Part shown: positions 17,632-25,341 of the stretch, in pieces
Layout: each line of letters begins with the position of its first letter
Position numbering within the stretch: position 1 is the stretch's first letter
NCBI GenBank assembly: GCA_934663625.1
Contig: CAKUKP010000043.1
Location: 1-25,341 of the forward strand
Direction of reading: 5' to 3'
Origin: an uncultured Clostridia bacterium
Lineage (GTDB): Bacteria > Bacillota > Clostridia > Christensenellales > Aristaeellaceae
DNA: 25,341 nt
Position numbers and translations under genes: made by a program
Notes under the pieces: model-generated
Databases searched by the model: none
What the model was told of the DNA's origin: nothing
The model's input: the letters and a program-made list of their open reading frames with translations, nothing else

Positions 17632-20600
17632 TTAGAAATCATCGTCCAGCGAAAGATCGTCATCGTTAAACTCCAGCTCGTCGAAATCGAAGTCCTCGGC
17701 GACGGCCTCTTCTTCCTCGGCAAACGCTTCGGGCGTGGGCTGCGGCACGAGTTCATCCTTGAATTCGCTCTCGTTGGCATAGATATCGTCGTCCAGCTCG
17801 CGGATTTCGATCTCTTCCTTGTTCGCGTTGAGCACCTTGATGTCCAGCGCGATGGACTGCAATTCCTTAACCAGTACCTTGAAGGATTCCGGCACGCCCG
17901 GATCGGGGATGTTTTCGCCCTTCACAATGGCTTCGTAGGTCTTGACGCGGCCGATGGTATCATCCGACTTGACGGTCAGAATCTCCTGCAGCACATGGCT
18001 CGCGCCGTAGGCTTCCAGCGCCCAAACTTCCATTTCGCCGAAGCGCTGACCGCCGAACTGCGCCTTGCCGCCCAACGGCTGCTGGGTAACCAGGCTGTAC
18101 GGGCCGGTGGAACGGGCGTGAATCTTATCGTCAACCAGATGGTGCAGCTTCAGGTAGTACATATAGCCGACGGTTACGGGGTTATCAAAGCGGTCGCCGG
18201 TGCGCCCGTCGTATACCCACAGCTTGCCGGTGCGGTTAATGCCGATCTTGCTGAACTGGATCAGCGGACGACCCTTTTCATCGTAGAGCGGGCCATCCTC
18301 CTTCGCGGCGGCGCGATCCAGCATATCGATGATGTCCTCCTCGCGGGCGCCGTCGAATACCGGCGTGGCGACGTGCCAGCCCAGCGCCTTCGCTGCCAGA
18401 CCCAGATGCACTTCCAGCACCTGACCGATGTTCATTCGGGAAGGTACGCCCAGCGGGTTCAGCACGATGTCCAGCGGCGTGCCGTCGGCCAGGAAGGGCA
18501 TATCCTCTTCGGGCAGAATGCGGGAAACAACACCCTTGTTGCCGTGGCGGCCGGCCATCTTATCGCCGACGGAGATCTTTCTCTTCTGCGCGATGTACAC
18601 GCGAACCATCTGGTTTACGCCCGGAGAAAGCTCGTCGCGATTTTCGCGGGTGAAGATCTTCACATCCACGATGATGCCGAATTCGCCGTGCGGCACGCGC
18701 AGCGAAGTATCGCGCACCTCGCGCGCCTTATCGCCGAAGATCGCGCGCAGCAGGCGCTCTTCCGCCGTCAGTTCGGTTTCGCCCTTCGGCGTAACCTTGC
18801 CGACCAGAATATCGTTGGCGCGCACTTCCGCGCCGATGCGGATGATGCCGTGCTCGTCCAGATCGCGCAGCGCGTCCTCGCCTACGCCGGGGATATCGCG
18901 GGTGATTTCCTCCGGCCCCAGCTTGGTATCGCGGGCTTCGGATTCATATTCCTCGATGTGGATCGAGGTGTACATATCTTCCTTGACGAGGCGTTCAGAC
19001 AGCAGAACCGCGTCCTCGTAATTGTAGCCTTCCCACGTCATGAAGCCGATCAGCGCGTTGCGGCCCAGCGAAATTTCGCCGTGATCGGTGGACGGGCCAT
19101 CCGCGATGGGCTGGCGCGCTTCCACGCGTTCGCCCTCGGAAACGATGGGATGCTGGTTGATGCAGGTGCCCTGGTTGGAACGGGTGAACTTGCTCAGATG
19201 ATACATGTGCTCCACGCCCGCATCATCGCGAATCACGATTTCGTCAGCGGTCACGCGGGTCACAAGTCCCGCCTCGCGGGAGAGCAGCACCACGCCGGAA
19301 TCGCACGCGGCCTTGTATTCAATGCCGGTGCCGACCAGCGGCGCTTCGGGGCACAGCAGCGGAACCGCCTGGCGCTGCATGTTGGAACCCATCAGCGCGC
19401 GGTTCGCATCGTCGTTCTCCAGGAACGGAATCATGCCGGTAGCGACGGAAATCAGCTGGCGCGGGGAAACGTCCACGTAATCCACGTGATCCTTTTCCAC
19501 CTCGACGGTTTCCTCGCGGCGGCGCACGGTCACGCGCTCATGTACGAAATGTCCCTCTTCGTCCAGCGGCTCGGTCGCCTGGGCGATGGTGTATTTATCT
19601 TCTTCATCGGCGGTCATGTAATCGATAATATCGGTTACAACGCCGGTGGCCTTGTCCACGCGGCGATACGGCGCTTCGATGAAGCCGTATTCGTTGATGC
19701 GCGCATACGTGGCCAGAGAACCGATCAGACCGATGTTCGGGCCTTCAGGCGTTTCAATCGGGCAGATACGGCTGTAATGCGAATAGTGTACGTCACGAAC
19801 GGCGAAGGACGCGCGATCGCGGTTCAGACCGCCCGGACCCAGCGCGGACAGACGGCGCTTATGCGTCAGCTCCGCCAGCGGGTTCGGCTGATCCATGAAC
19901 TGGGAAAGCTGGGAAGATCCGAAGAATTCCTTGATCGCGGCGGATACGGGGCGGATGTTGATCAGATCCTGCGGACGCACCTTTTCAAGATCCTGAATCG
20001 CCATGCGTTCCTTAACTACGCGCTCCAGACGGGACATGCCCACGCGAATCTGGTTCTGCAGAAGTTCGCCCACGCTGCGCAGGCGGCGGTTGCCCAGATG
20101 ATCGATATCGTCGATTTCGCCGATGCCGCTGAACAGACCGAACTGATAGGAAACGGATGCGATGATATCATCCACCAGCACATGCTTCGGCATCAGCGCC
20201 TTGGCGGATTCCTTCAGCGCCTGATTCAGCGGAAGGCCGTCCTCGCGCACGCGCTCCAGCAGGCTGACCAGCGTGGGAATATGCACGCGCTCGGAGAAGC
20301 GGATTTCGTCCTCGTCATACTGCGCGTACAGCGCGGCGTCGTAATTCTCCAGGAAGGGCTTGATGAACGCAAAATTGTTGCCGATGATGCGCACATCGCG
20401 ATCGCCGATGCGCACAACCACATCGTTGATGCCCGCGTTCTGGATGTTTTCCGCCTGTTCGCGGGAAATCGGCTCGCCCGCGGCCGCCAGCACTTCGCCG
20501 GTGTAGGGATGCACAACGTCCTCTACGGGCACGCGGTTGAAGATGCGCAGCGCCAGCGCCAGCTTCTTATTATATTTATAGCGGCCAACGTGCGCCAGAT

Positions 20601-21426
20601 CATAGCGCTTGGGATCGAAGAACAGCGCGTTGATCAGGTTGGTAGCGGATTCTACCGACGGCGGCTCGCCCGGACGCAGCTTGTTGTAGATCTCAATCAG
20701 CGCCTGTTCGCGGCGGGACTTATAGCGCGGCTCGCCCTTATCATTTACGGAAGGCGCATCGCGGGTGATGGTGGCGGAAACATGCTCGTCATCGCCGAAC
20801 AGGCGGATAATTTCTTCATCGGTTTCCACGCCCATGGCGCGCAGCAGCACGGTAACGGGCAGCTTGCGCGCGCGGTCGATGCGCGCGAAAACAACGCCGT
20901 TGGAATCGGTTTCATATTCGATCCATGCGCCGCGGTTCGGGATCATCTGCGCAGAATACAGATACGCGCCCGTCTTATCGATGGTTTTGGAATAATATAC
21001 GCCCGGAGAGCGAACCAGCTGGGATACGATAACGCGCTCCGCGCCGTTGATGATGAAGGTGCCGTGCTCGGTCATCAGCGGGAAATCGCCCATGAACACT
21101 TCGGATTCCTTGATTTCATGGGTATCGCGGTTGGTCAGGCGAACCGTAACCTTCAGCGGCGCGGCATAGGTCGCGTCGCGCTCCTTGCACTTTTCTACCG
21201 TGTATTTCGGCTTGTCGTCCAGCGAATAATCCGTGAATTCCAGAATCAGGCTTTCGCTGTAATCGGTGATCGGAGAAACGTCCGCCAGAACCTCCCGAAG
21301 GCCTTCCTTCAGAAAGAACTTGTACGAATTCTTCTGCACCTCAATCAGATCGGGTACTGCCAGCGCCTCTTCAATGCGGGCAAAACTCATTCGCGTGCGC
21401 TTGCCCATTTGCACCGGATGAACCAT
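17632..21426 (-). CDS. rpoB: DNA-directed RNA polymerase beta subunit
   Basis: A 1264-residue RpoB when started at ATG 21426, which has GGGGTGA 8 nt upstream and gives the family-like N-terminus MVHPVQMGKRTRMSFARIEE. The frame stays open to a TTG at 21534, but those 36 residues fall in the structured leader and look non-coding. Hallmarks include GTFIINGAERVIVSQL, DDIDHLGNRRLRSVGELL, the rifampicin-site region (about 19870-19930) with residues equivalent to E. coli D516, H526 and S531 unchanged, and KMAGRHGNKGV. The equivalent of E. coli N518 is proline (FMDQPNPL). The C-terminus is very acidic. There is no rplJ or rplL upstream; the gene has its own promoter. Confidence 0.97.
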   Translation of the reverse strand: MVHPVQMGKRTRMSFARIEEALAVPDLIEVQKNSYKFFLKEGLREVLADVSPITDYSESLILEFTDYSLDDKPKYTVEKCKERDATYAAPLKVTVRLTNRDTHEIKESEVFMGDFPLMTEHGTFIINGAERVIVSQLVRSPGVYYSKTIDKTGAYLYSAQMIPNRGAWIEYETDSNGVVFARIDRARKLPVTVLLRAMGVETDEEIIRLFGDDEHVSATITRDAPSVNDKGEPRYKSRREQALIEIYNKLRPGEPPSVESATNLINALFFDPKRYDLAHVGRYKYNKKLALALRIFNRVPVEDVVHPYTGEVLAAAGEPISREQAENIQNAGINDVVVRIGDRDVRIIGNNFAFIKPFLENYDAALYAQYDEDEIRFSERVHIPTLVSLLERVREDGLPLNQALKESAKALMPKHVLVDDIIASVSYQFGLFSGIGEIDDIDHLGNRRLRSVGELLQNQIRVGMSRLERVVKERMAIQDLEKVRPQDLINIRPVSAAIKEFFGSSQLSQFMDQPNPLAELTHKRRLSALGPGGLNRDRASFAVRDVHYSHYSRICPIETPEGPNIGLIGSLATYARINEYGFIEAPYRRVDKATGVVTDIIDYMTADEEDKYTIAQATEPLDEEGHFVHERVTVRRREETVEVEKDHVDYVDVSPRQLISVATGMIPFLENDDANRALMGSNMQRQAVPLLCPEAPLVGTGIEYKAACDSGVVLLSREAGLVTRVTADEIVIRDDAGVEHMYHLSKFTRSNQGTCINQHPIVSEGERVEARQPIADGPSTDHGEISLGRNALIGFMTWEGYNYEDAVLLSERLVKEDMYTSIHIEEYESEARDTKLGPEEITRDIPGVGEDALRDLDEHGIIRIGAEVRANDILVGKVTPKGETELTAEERLLRAIFGDKAREVRDTSLRVPHGEFGIIVDVKIFTRENRDELSPGVNQMVRVYIAQKRKISVGDKMAGRHGNKGVVSRILPEEDMPFLADGTPLDIVLNPLGVPSRMNIGQVLEVHLGLAAKALGWHVATPVFDGAREEDIIDMLDRAAAKEDGPLYDEKGRPLIQFSKIGINRTGKLWVYDGRTGDRFDNPVTVGYMYYLKLHHLVDDKIHARSTGPYSLVTQQPLGGKAQFGGQRFGEMEVWALEAYGASHVLQEILTVKSDDTIGRVKTYEAIVKGENIPDPGVPESFKVLVKELQSIALDIKVLNANKEEIEIRELDDDIYANESEFKDELVPQPTPEAFAEEEEAVAEDFDFDELEFNDDDLSLDDDF

Positions 21427-21628
21427 ACCTTCAATCACCCCTATCTTTATTTGCAGCACCGCCGGCACAGGCACGGGCGGCTGCCCATTGACAACGAATG
21501 TACCGCGAAGGTTATATTTGTGATAAACCTTCAATTATCCAGCCGCAAACACCCCGAATTTAAGATGTTTTTGTGCAGTTTTGGCAAACTCACCAGCCAG
21601 AAGCGTACTTTCGTCCATATTAATTCAA
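21427..21628 (-). promoter_or_regulatory. rpoB 5' leader, about 200 nt, with hairpins
   Basis: The transcript from the promoter at 21635-21663 would carry about 200 nt before the rpoB ATG. Two hairpins are visible: GAAGGTT/AACCTTC (21507-21532) and a GC-rich stem with GCAGC/GCTGC plus CGCC/GGCG (21453-21484). A leader this long on rpoB may mediate control, but no known riboswitch or protein-binding leader is recognised. The rest of the gap up to 21800 holds the promoter and a terminator. Confidence 0.45.
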
Positions 21629-21634
21629 TATAGT

Positions 21635-21663
21635 AGTATATCATGTGATTTTCTGAATGTCAA
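21635..21663 (-). promoter_or_regulatory. rpoBC promoter
   Basis: On the minus strand a perfect TTGACA (21663-21658) and TATACT (21640-21635) are spaced 17 nt. The surrounding sequence is AT-rich. The start of transcription should be near 21628. Confidence 0.85.
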
Positions 21664-21731
21664 GCACATACACATCCCTTTCCAAGGGGTTTTTCGCGGA
21701 AATTTCCCTGTTTATCCAAAATTTTACAATG

Positions 21732-21778
21732 CAAAGCGGCGGAGCCGTCCATTTTCCGGCGCCGCCGCTTTGATTTTT
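21732..21778. terminator. Hairpin terminator between cca and rpoB
   Basis: CAAAGCGGCGG (21732-21742) pairs with CCGCCGCTTTG (21762-21772) over 11 bp, with a further GCCG/CGGC pairing inside the loop. It lies 29 nt past the cca stop codon on the minus strand. The better T tract (ATTTTT) is on the plus side, so it may work in both directions or mainly block rightward transcription. Confidence 0.65.
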
Positions 21779-21800
21779 GCGGTTTATTCGTTGCATTTTC

Positions 21801-23174
21801 TTATTTATTTTGCAGTTTTTCCTGCATTTTCAGTTCTGCAAGCACCTGCTTGAGCGCGTTCTGCTTCTCCAACCCCGAAAAATGCAGGTGCCGGGCGCGC
21901 TGAATCGCCTCCGCAAAGCCGATTCCGGGCGCGATCCCCTCCGCGATCAGATCCTTCCCCGTCACCATCGGCCGCGCGACGCAATCGTAATAATCGCGCA
22001 GGCGCAGCCGCAGCCATGCTTCGTATCGTGCATCGTAAGGGGCGTCCAGCTTGCCGCTCGCATCGGCGCGGGACAGCAGAATCAGATCCTCCGGACAGCA
22101 GGAAAGATCAAACATTTCGCGGCTCTTGCGTTTTTTGGAATTCGCCCCCGCCAGCATATTCGGGCGCATATGCAGCTGCACATGATTCAGAACGCCCGCG
22201 ATCAGCTGCTTGTTATTCGTAATCCGGCGCAGCTGGCGCTCCGCGTCGGGCAGACCCAGCACCTCGTGCCCGTAGGCGGTAATCCGCCCGTCCGCCTGCA
22301 CCTGCGTCGCCGCGATCTTGCCCACATCGTGTATCAGCGCCGCCAGCATAAAGGTAAGCGGCTGACGCGCCTGACCCCGCAGCGCCGCCGCGCTGTCCAG
22401 CACCAGCATCGTGTGCGTAAATACATCGCCCTCCGGATGGAATTTCGGATTCTGCGGCACGCCGATCAACGCCTGAATCTCCGGAAAGAATTCCTTCAGA
22501 TGATCCATGCGGCGCAAGGATTCGAAATAGATGGACGGATGCTCCGCCTTCAAAAGCGCCTTTTCGGTTTCGCCGAATATGCGTTCCACCGATAATTGCG
22601 TCACGTCCATCCCGCGGCACAGCGCAAGCGTCGCATCGTCAATCCGCGCATTCAGCCGCGCGGCGAACTGCGCGCCGCGAAACGCCCGCAGCGCGTCCTC
22701 CACAAAGGTTTCGGGGCACACACAGCGAATCACGCGATCCGCAAGATCCCGCCGTCCGCCGTAAAAATCCAGAATTTCGCCGGTCAGCACATCCTGCATC
22801 ATGGCGTTGATCGTAAAATCGCGCCTGCGGCACGCCTCGCGCGGCGGCAGGTACGGATCCACACACACATCAAAATCGGTGTGCCGCGCGCCCGTGCGCG
22901 ATTCCGTGCGCGGCATGGCGATATCGATATCGCTGCCGCGCACGCCCAGCACGCCGAACGACGCGCCCTTTTCATATATATCTCCGATTTCGCTCAGCGC
23001 GTGCCGCAGCTCCGTTGGCGCGATTTCGCTGACCTCGATATCGATATCCTTGCATTCGATTCCCATCAGCCGGTCGCGCACAAAGCCGCCCACATAGCGC
23101 GCGCACCCGCCCGCATCACGCACGGCCTGCGCAATCCGCACCGACAGCGCCATATCCTGTTCAAACGTATTCAT
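21801..23174 (-). CDS. cca: CCA tRNA nucleotidyltransferase with HD domain
   Basis: A 457-residue class II nucleotidyltransferase that adds or repairs the 3' CCA of tRNAs. The poly(A) polymerase-type head shows YVGGFVRDRLMG (27-38) and the catalytic DIDIE (about 43-47), then RRRDFTINAM and the RNA- and nucleotide-binding helices. A C-terminal HD domain (ALIHDVGK in the middle, HPEGDVFTHT before it) suggests phosphohydrolase activity, as in the bacterial long forms. ATG 23174 has a weak GGGTG upstream and a promoter-like site at 23190-23218. It is divergent from a tRNA-Arg gene. A poly(A) polymerase role cannot be excluded by sequence reading alone. Confidence 0.92.
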   Translation of the reverse strand: MNTFEQDMALSVRIAQAVRDAGGCARYVGGFVRDRLMGIECKDIDIEVSEIAPTELRHALSEIGDIYEKGASFGVLGVRGSDIDIAMPRTESRTGARHTDFDVCVDPYLPPREACRRRDFTINAMMQDVLTGEILDFYGGRRDLADRVIRCVCPETFVEDALRAFRGAQFAARLNARIDDATLALCRGMDVTQLSVERIFGETEKALLKAEHPSIYFESLRRMDHLKEFFPEIQALIGVPQNPKFHPEGDVFTHTMLVLDSAAALRGQARQPLTFMLAALIHDVGKIAATQVQADGRITAYGHEVLGLPDAERQLRRITNNKQLIAGVLNHVQLHMRPNMLAGANSKKRKSREMFDLSCCPEDLILLSRADASGKLDAPYDARYEAWLRLRLRDYYDCVARPMVTGKDLIAEGIAPGIGFAEAIQRARHLHFSGLEKQNALKQVLAELKMQEKLQNK

Positions 23175-23189
23175 TGCATCACCCGCTTC

Positions 23190-23218
23190 ATTTTACCACG
23201 CCGCAGCGAAGTCGGCAA
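23190..23218 (-). promoter_or_regulatory. Possible cca promoter
   Basis: On the minus strand TTGCCG (23218-23213) and TAAAAT (23195-23190) are 17 nt apart. Transcription would begin only about 9 nt before the ATG, leaving a very short leader, so this is less certain than the other promoters. Confidence 0.45.
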
Positions 23219-23281
23219 TGCGCACACCGCGATTTTCCGCGGGCGAATTGTAACTTTCCGGTCAAACTTTTCGCAATCCCC

Positions 23282-23310
23282 TTGCCATCGCGCCGCGGAT
23301 GCGGTATAAT
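23282..23310 (+). promoter_or_regulatory. tRNA-Arg promoter
   Basis: TTGCCA (23282-23287) and a perfect TATAAT (23305-23310) are 17 nt apart, 12 nt before the mature tRNA 5' end. Confidence 0.8.
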
Positions 23311-23322
23311 ACATCTGTTCGT

Positions 23323-23399
23323 GTGCCATTAGCTCAGCTGGATAGAGTGTCAGACTCCGACTCTGAAGGCCGCGCGTTCGAATCGCGCATGGCACGCCA
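23323..23399 (+). tRNA. tRNA-Arg (anticodon CCG)
   Basis: A 77-nt cloverleaf can be folded by eye: acceptor GTGCCAT/ATGGCAC with G discriminator and encoded CCA; D arm around AGCTCAGCTGGATAGAGT; anticodon stem TCAGA/TCTGA with loop CTCCGAC giving anticodon CCG (23357-23359), which reads CGG; T arm GCGCG-TTCGAAT-CGCGC. It has its own promoter and terminator. Confidence 0.96.
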
Positions 23400-23402
23400 C
23401 CC

Positions 23403-23454
23403 AAAAACCCTCAAAAACCCCGTATTTTCAGGGGTTTTCGGGGGTTTTTCTTTG
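23403..23454 (+). terminator. Terminator after tRNA-Arg
   Basis: AAAAACCC and AAAAACCCC repeats (23403-23421) pair with GGGGTTTT and GGGGGTTTTTC (23431-23450), followed by TTTG. It begins 4 nt after the tRNA CCA end. Confidence 0.8.
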
Positions 23455-23513
23455 TATGCGGCCTCTGGACGCCGCCGCGAAATCCGCGCATTTTGATCGT
23501 TTTTCAAACCGGA

Positions 23514-23549
23514 TGGCAGTCAAAGTGGTAGTCAAAATGGTAGTCAGAA
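23514..23549 (+). repeat. Three tandem 12-nt repeats downstream of tRNA-Arg
   Basis: Three near-identical 12-mers (TGGCAGTCAAAG, TGGTAGTCAAAA, TGGTAGTCAGAA) follow each other. They lie in the 454-nt stretch 23400-23853, which otherwise holds only the tRNA terminator, AT-rich sequence and a promoter; the small open frames there have no ribosome binding sites. Confidence 0.6.
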
Positions 23550-23726
23550 ATATGCTTGAAACGCCTTTCCGGAAAAACAGAAATTCTCCTTTTGCGCGCC
23601 GCGCGTTTCTTTCGCATTTCTTTCTTTTGATCGTATTCTTTTCTTTCGGATGATTTTGTATATGAAAAGTTCTGCGATTTTGCGCATCGGGTTCCATTTA
23701 ACGAAATTGTTTTTCAGAATTTCTAC

Positions 23727-23755
23727 TTGAAATTGCGCGGGTTTCGTGGTACTAT
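23727..23755 (+). promoter_or_regulatory. Possible promoter of the isomerase-kinase operon
   Basis: TTGAAA (23727-23732) and TACTAT (23750-23755) are 17 nt apart; an overlapping TATTAT (23753-23758) is an alternative -10. A pyrimidine-rich leader of about 90 nt follows, with AGGAGG at 23841-23846. Confidence 0.5.
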
Positions 23756-23853
23756 TATAAAAAGTACGGAAGTGTAAGCAAGTATCATTCCTACATGTAT
23801 TTTGCTTTTTCTTTTCTTTTATTTGCGAAATTAATATTACAGGAGGAAACAAC

Positions 23854-24552
23854 ATGGCATTCCACATTCAGGCTCCCTTTTTCGAGATCGGTCCGAAGGC
23901 CTACATGTACGGCGATGAGGCGCTGGCGCTCGCCAAGGCGGCGGAAGCAGCTTCGAAGCAATTCGGCATTACCTGCATTTTCACGCCGCAGCTGACGGAC
24001 ATTCATCTGATCGCCCAGAACACAAACGGCCTGCTGATCTGCGCGCAGAAGATCGATCCCATTCCGGTGGGACGCGGTCAGGGCAGCATTCTGGCGGAAG
24101 CCGTTAAGGCGGCGGGCGCATCCGGCGCGATGCTGAACCACGTTGAATGCGCAAGCAAGATCGCGGACATTCGCGCGTGCATCCTGCGCTGCCGCGAGGT
24201 CGGCCTGTTCTCCATCGTGTGCGCGGATTCCATCGCGGAAGCCAGCGCGATCGCGCGCCTCGGCCCCGATATTATCGTGGCGGAGCCTTCCGAGCTGATC
24301 GGCACCGGCACCGCATCCGATGAAGAATACGTGCTTGCGTCCACCAAGGCGGTCAAGGATGTAGATCCTTCCATTTATGTATTGCAGGGTGCGGGCATTT
24401 CCAACGCGGACGACGTATACCGCGTAATCCGCGCGGGCGCGGACGCCACCGGCTCCTCCAGCGCGGTTTGCAAGGCCAAGGATCCCGCGAAGATGATCCG
24501 CGAAATGTTCCAGGCTGCGCGCCAGGCGTATGACGAGCGCAACGCGAAATAA
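23854..24552 (+). CDS. Triose-phosphate isomerase-like protein (archaeal-type TIM barrel)
   Basis: A 232-residue protein most like the short archaeal form of triose-phosphate isomerase rather than the roughly 250-residue bacterial TpiA. Catalytic positions are visible: K15 in IGPKAY (the family N-x-K has lost its Asn), H96 in LNHVE, and E144 in VAEPSELIGTG. Phosphate loops are GAGIS (180-184) and ATGSSSAV (198-205). Replacement of the usual NHSE by NHVE and loss of the Asn suggest a different phosphosugar substrate. AGGAGG precedes the ATG. The next gene, 13 nt on, is a sugar kinase, so it likely isomerises the phosphorylated product, as TPI homologues do in erythritol catabolism (EryH). That role is inference. 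Confidence 0.82.
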   Translation: MAFHIQAPFFEIGPKAYMYGDEALALAKAAEAASKQFGITCIFTPQLTDIHLIAQNTNGLLICAQKIDPIPVGRGQGSILAEAVKAAGASGAMLNHVECASKIADIRACILRCREVGLFSIVCADSIAEASAIARLGPDIIVAEPSELIGTGTASDEEYVLASTKAVKDVDPSIYVLQGAGISNADDVYRVIRAGADATGSSSAVCKAKDPAKMIREMFQAARQAYDERNAK

Positions 24553-24565
24553 CGGAGGCAAGCAC

Positions 24566-25341
24566 ATGGCCGCAACGATTCTATCTCTGGATTACGGCAC
24601 GACGGCGCTGAAGGCCGCACTCTATGATGAAAATCTGCGCGAGTTGGGCGTGGTCAGCCGCGAATGGACGTACAGCTATCCCCAGCCGGGCTTCATCGAA
24701 CATCCGGCGGAGCTGTACTGGGAAAAGACCGTATCCGCCATCAATGAACTGCTGGAACGCTTCGGCGGCCGCGATACGCTGGAAGGCGTGAGCGTGACCG
24801 GTCAGGCGGAAACGCTGATCGCGCTGGATCGCGATGGAAACGCCATCGGAAACGCCATCGTCTGGCTCGATACCCGCCCACAGGAGGAATGCAGCCGCTT
24901 TACGGCGGAATATCCGCTGGACAAGCTCTATGCCGCGACCGGCAACACGGGCTTCGATCCCGTCATGCCGCTTTTGAAGCTGAACTGGATGCAGAAGCAC
25001 GAGCCCGAACGCTACCGCGCGACGAAAACCTTTCTGCTGATCAAGGAATACATCATCTATCGCCTGAGCGGAAGGCGTGTGGGCGAAAATTCCACGCAAA
25101 GCTGCAGCGGCTATTTCAACATCCGCACCTGCCGCTGGGAGGACGATCTTCTGAATGCCGCGGGCATCGACGCCGCAAAGCTGCCCGAGCTGCACGATTC
25201 GCAGTACATCGTGGGCGGTCTGTGCGCAGACGCCATGCGCATGACCGGCTTAAACGACGGCGTTCGCGTGGTCAACGGCATGCTGGATCAATGCGCATCG
25301 CTGGTCGGCGCGGGCGCGATCGATGAAACGCAGGTTACGGA
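24566..25341 (+). CDS. FGGY-family carbohydrate kinase, 3' end outside the window
   Basis: The first 258 codons of a kinase that should be about 490-510 residues; the gene is cut by the window edge. The actin-like ATPase N-lobe is clear: DYGTTALKAALYDENL (from D9), SVTGQAETLIALD, IVWLDTRPQEEC, and VVNGMLDQCASLVGAGAI with the aspartate that serves as catalytic base in this family. GGAGG at 24554-24558 supports ATG 24566. The best general label is a xylulokinase-like or related pentose/tetrose kinase; the substrate cannot be read from this fragment. It forms an operon with the isomerase-like gene. Confidence 0.88.
   Translation, partial: MAATILSLDYGTTALKAALYDENLRELGVVSREWTYSYPQPGFIEHPAELYWEKTVSAINELLERFGGRDTLEGVSVTGQAETLIALDRDGNAIGNAIVWLDTRPQEECSRFTAEYPLDKLYAATGNTGFDPVMPLLKLNWMQKHEPERYRATKTFLLIKEYIIYRLSGRRVGENSTQSCSGYFNIRTCRWEDDLLNAAGIDAAKLPELHDSQYIVGGLCADAMRMTGLNDGVRVVNGMLDQCASLVGAGAIDETQVT

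Noticed and set aside
23428..23697. Small open frames on both strands after the tRNA-Arg gene
   Set aside because: They overlap the tRNA terminator or the tandem repeats, lack ribosome binding sites and have low-complexity composition.

Overview
The window looks like chromosomal DNA of an anaerobic Gram-positive bacterium of the class Clostridia, with a fairly high GC content for that group. Supporting signs are strong AGGAGG-type ribosome binding sites, sigma-A type promoters, Firmicutes-like RpoB and RpoC, and a gene set for amino-acid fermentation. The species cannot be named from the sequence.

Positions 1-13359 hold what appears to be a complete methylaspartate (mesaconate) pathway of glutamate fermentation, arranged as two divergent operons around a control region at 6670-6808. 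The rightward operon encodes a citrate/citramalate lyase ligase (citC), an unusual P-loop protein with a tRNA-synthetase SAD-like tail, glutamate mutase (glmS, glmL, glmE) and methylaspartate ammonia-lyase (mal). The leftward operon encodes the lyase subunits (citD, citE, citF), a two-subunit class I hydro-lyase that fits mesaconase, a GntR-type regulator and a CitX-CitG fusion that makes and attaches the lyase prosthetic group. Read together: glutamate -> 3-methylaspartate -> mesaconate -> citramalate -> acetate + pyruvate. The 'citrate lyase' and 'fumarase' genes are therefore better read as citramalate lyase and mesaconase. A small coiled-coil protein with its own promoter lies past the end of the leftward operon.

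Positions 13351-13980, between the convergent mal and rpoC genes, are packed with palindromic repeats. Three units (two direct, one inverted) share an order of hairpins in which the stem sequences differ but stay paired, while the loops and linkers are conserved. Between them sits an inverted pair of CTCCCTC-type double-hairpin elements. One unit begins on the mal stop codon, and the inverted unit ends against the rpoC stop codon. This is the most unusual part of the window.

Positions 13981-21660 hold rpoC and rpoB on the minus strand with their own consensus promoter and a leader of about 200 nt. Neither rplL upstream nor str-operon genes downstream are present. Next come cca (CCA-adding enzyme, minus strand) and, divergent from it, tRNA-Arg(CCG) with promoter and terminator. 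The right end starts a rightward operon with an archaeal-type triose-phosphate-isomerase-like protein and an FGGY-family sugar kinase that is cut by the window edge.
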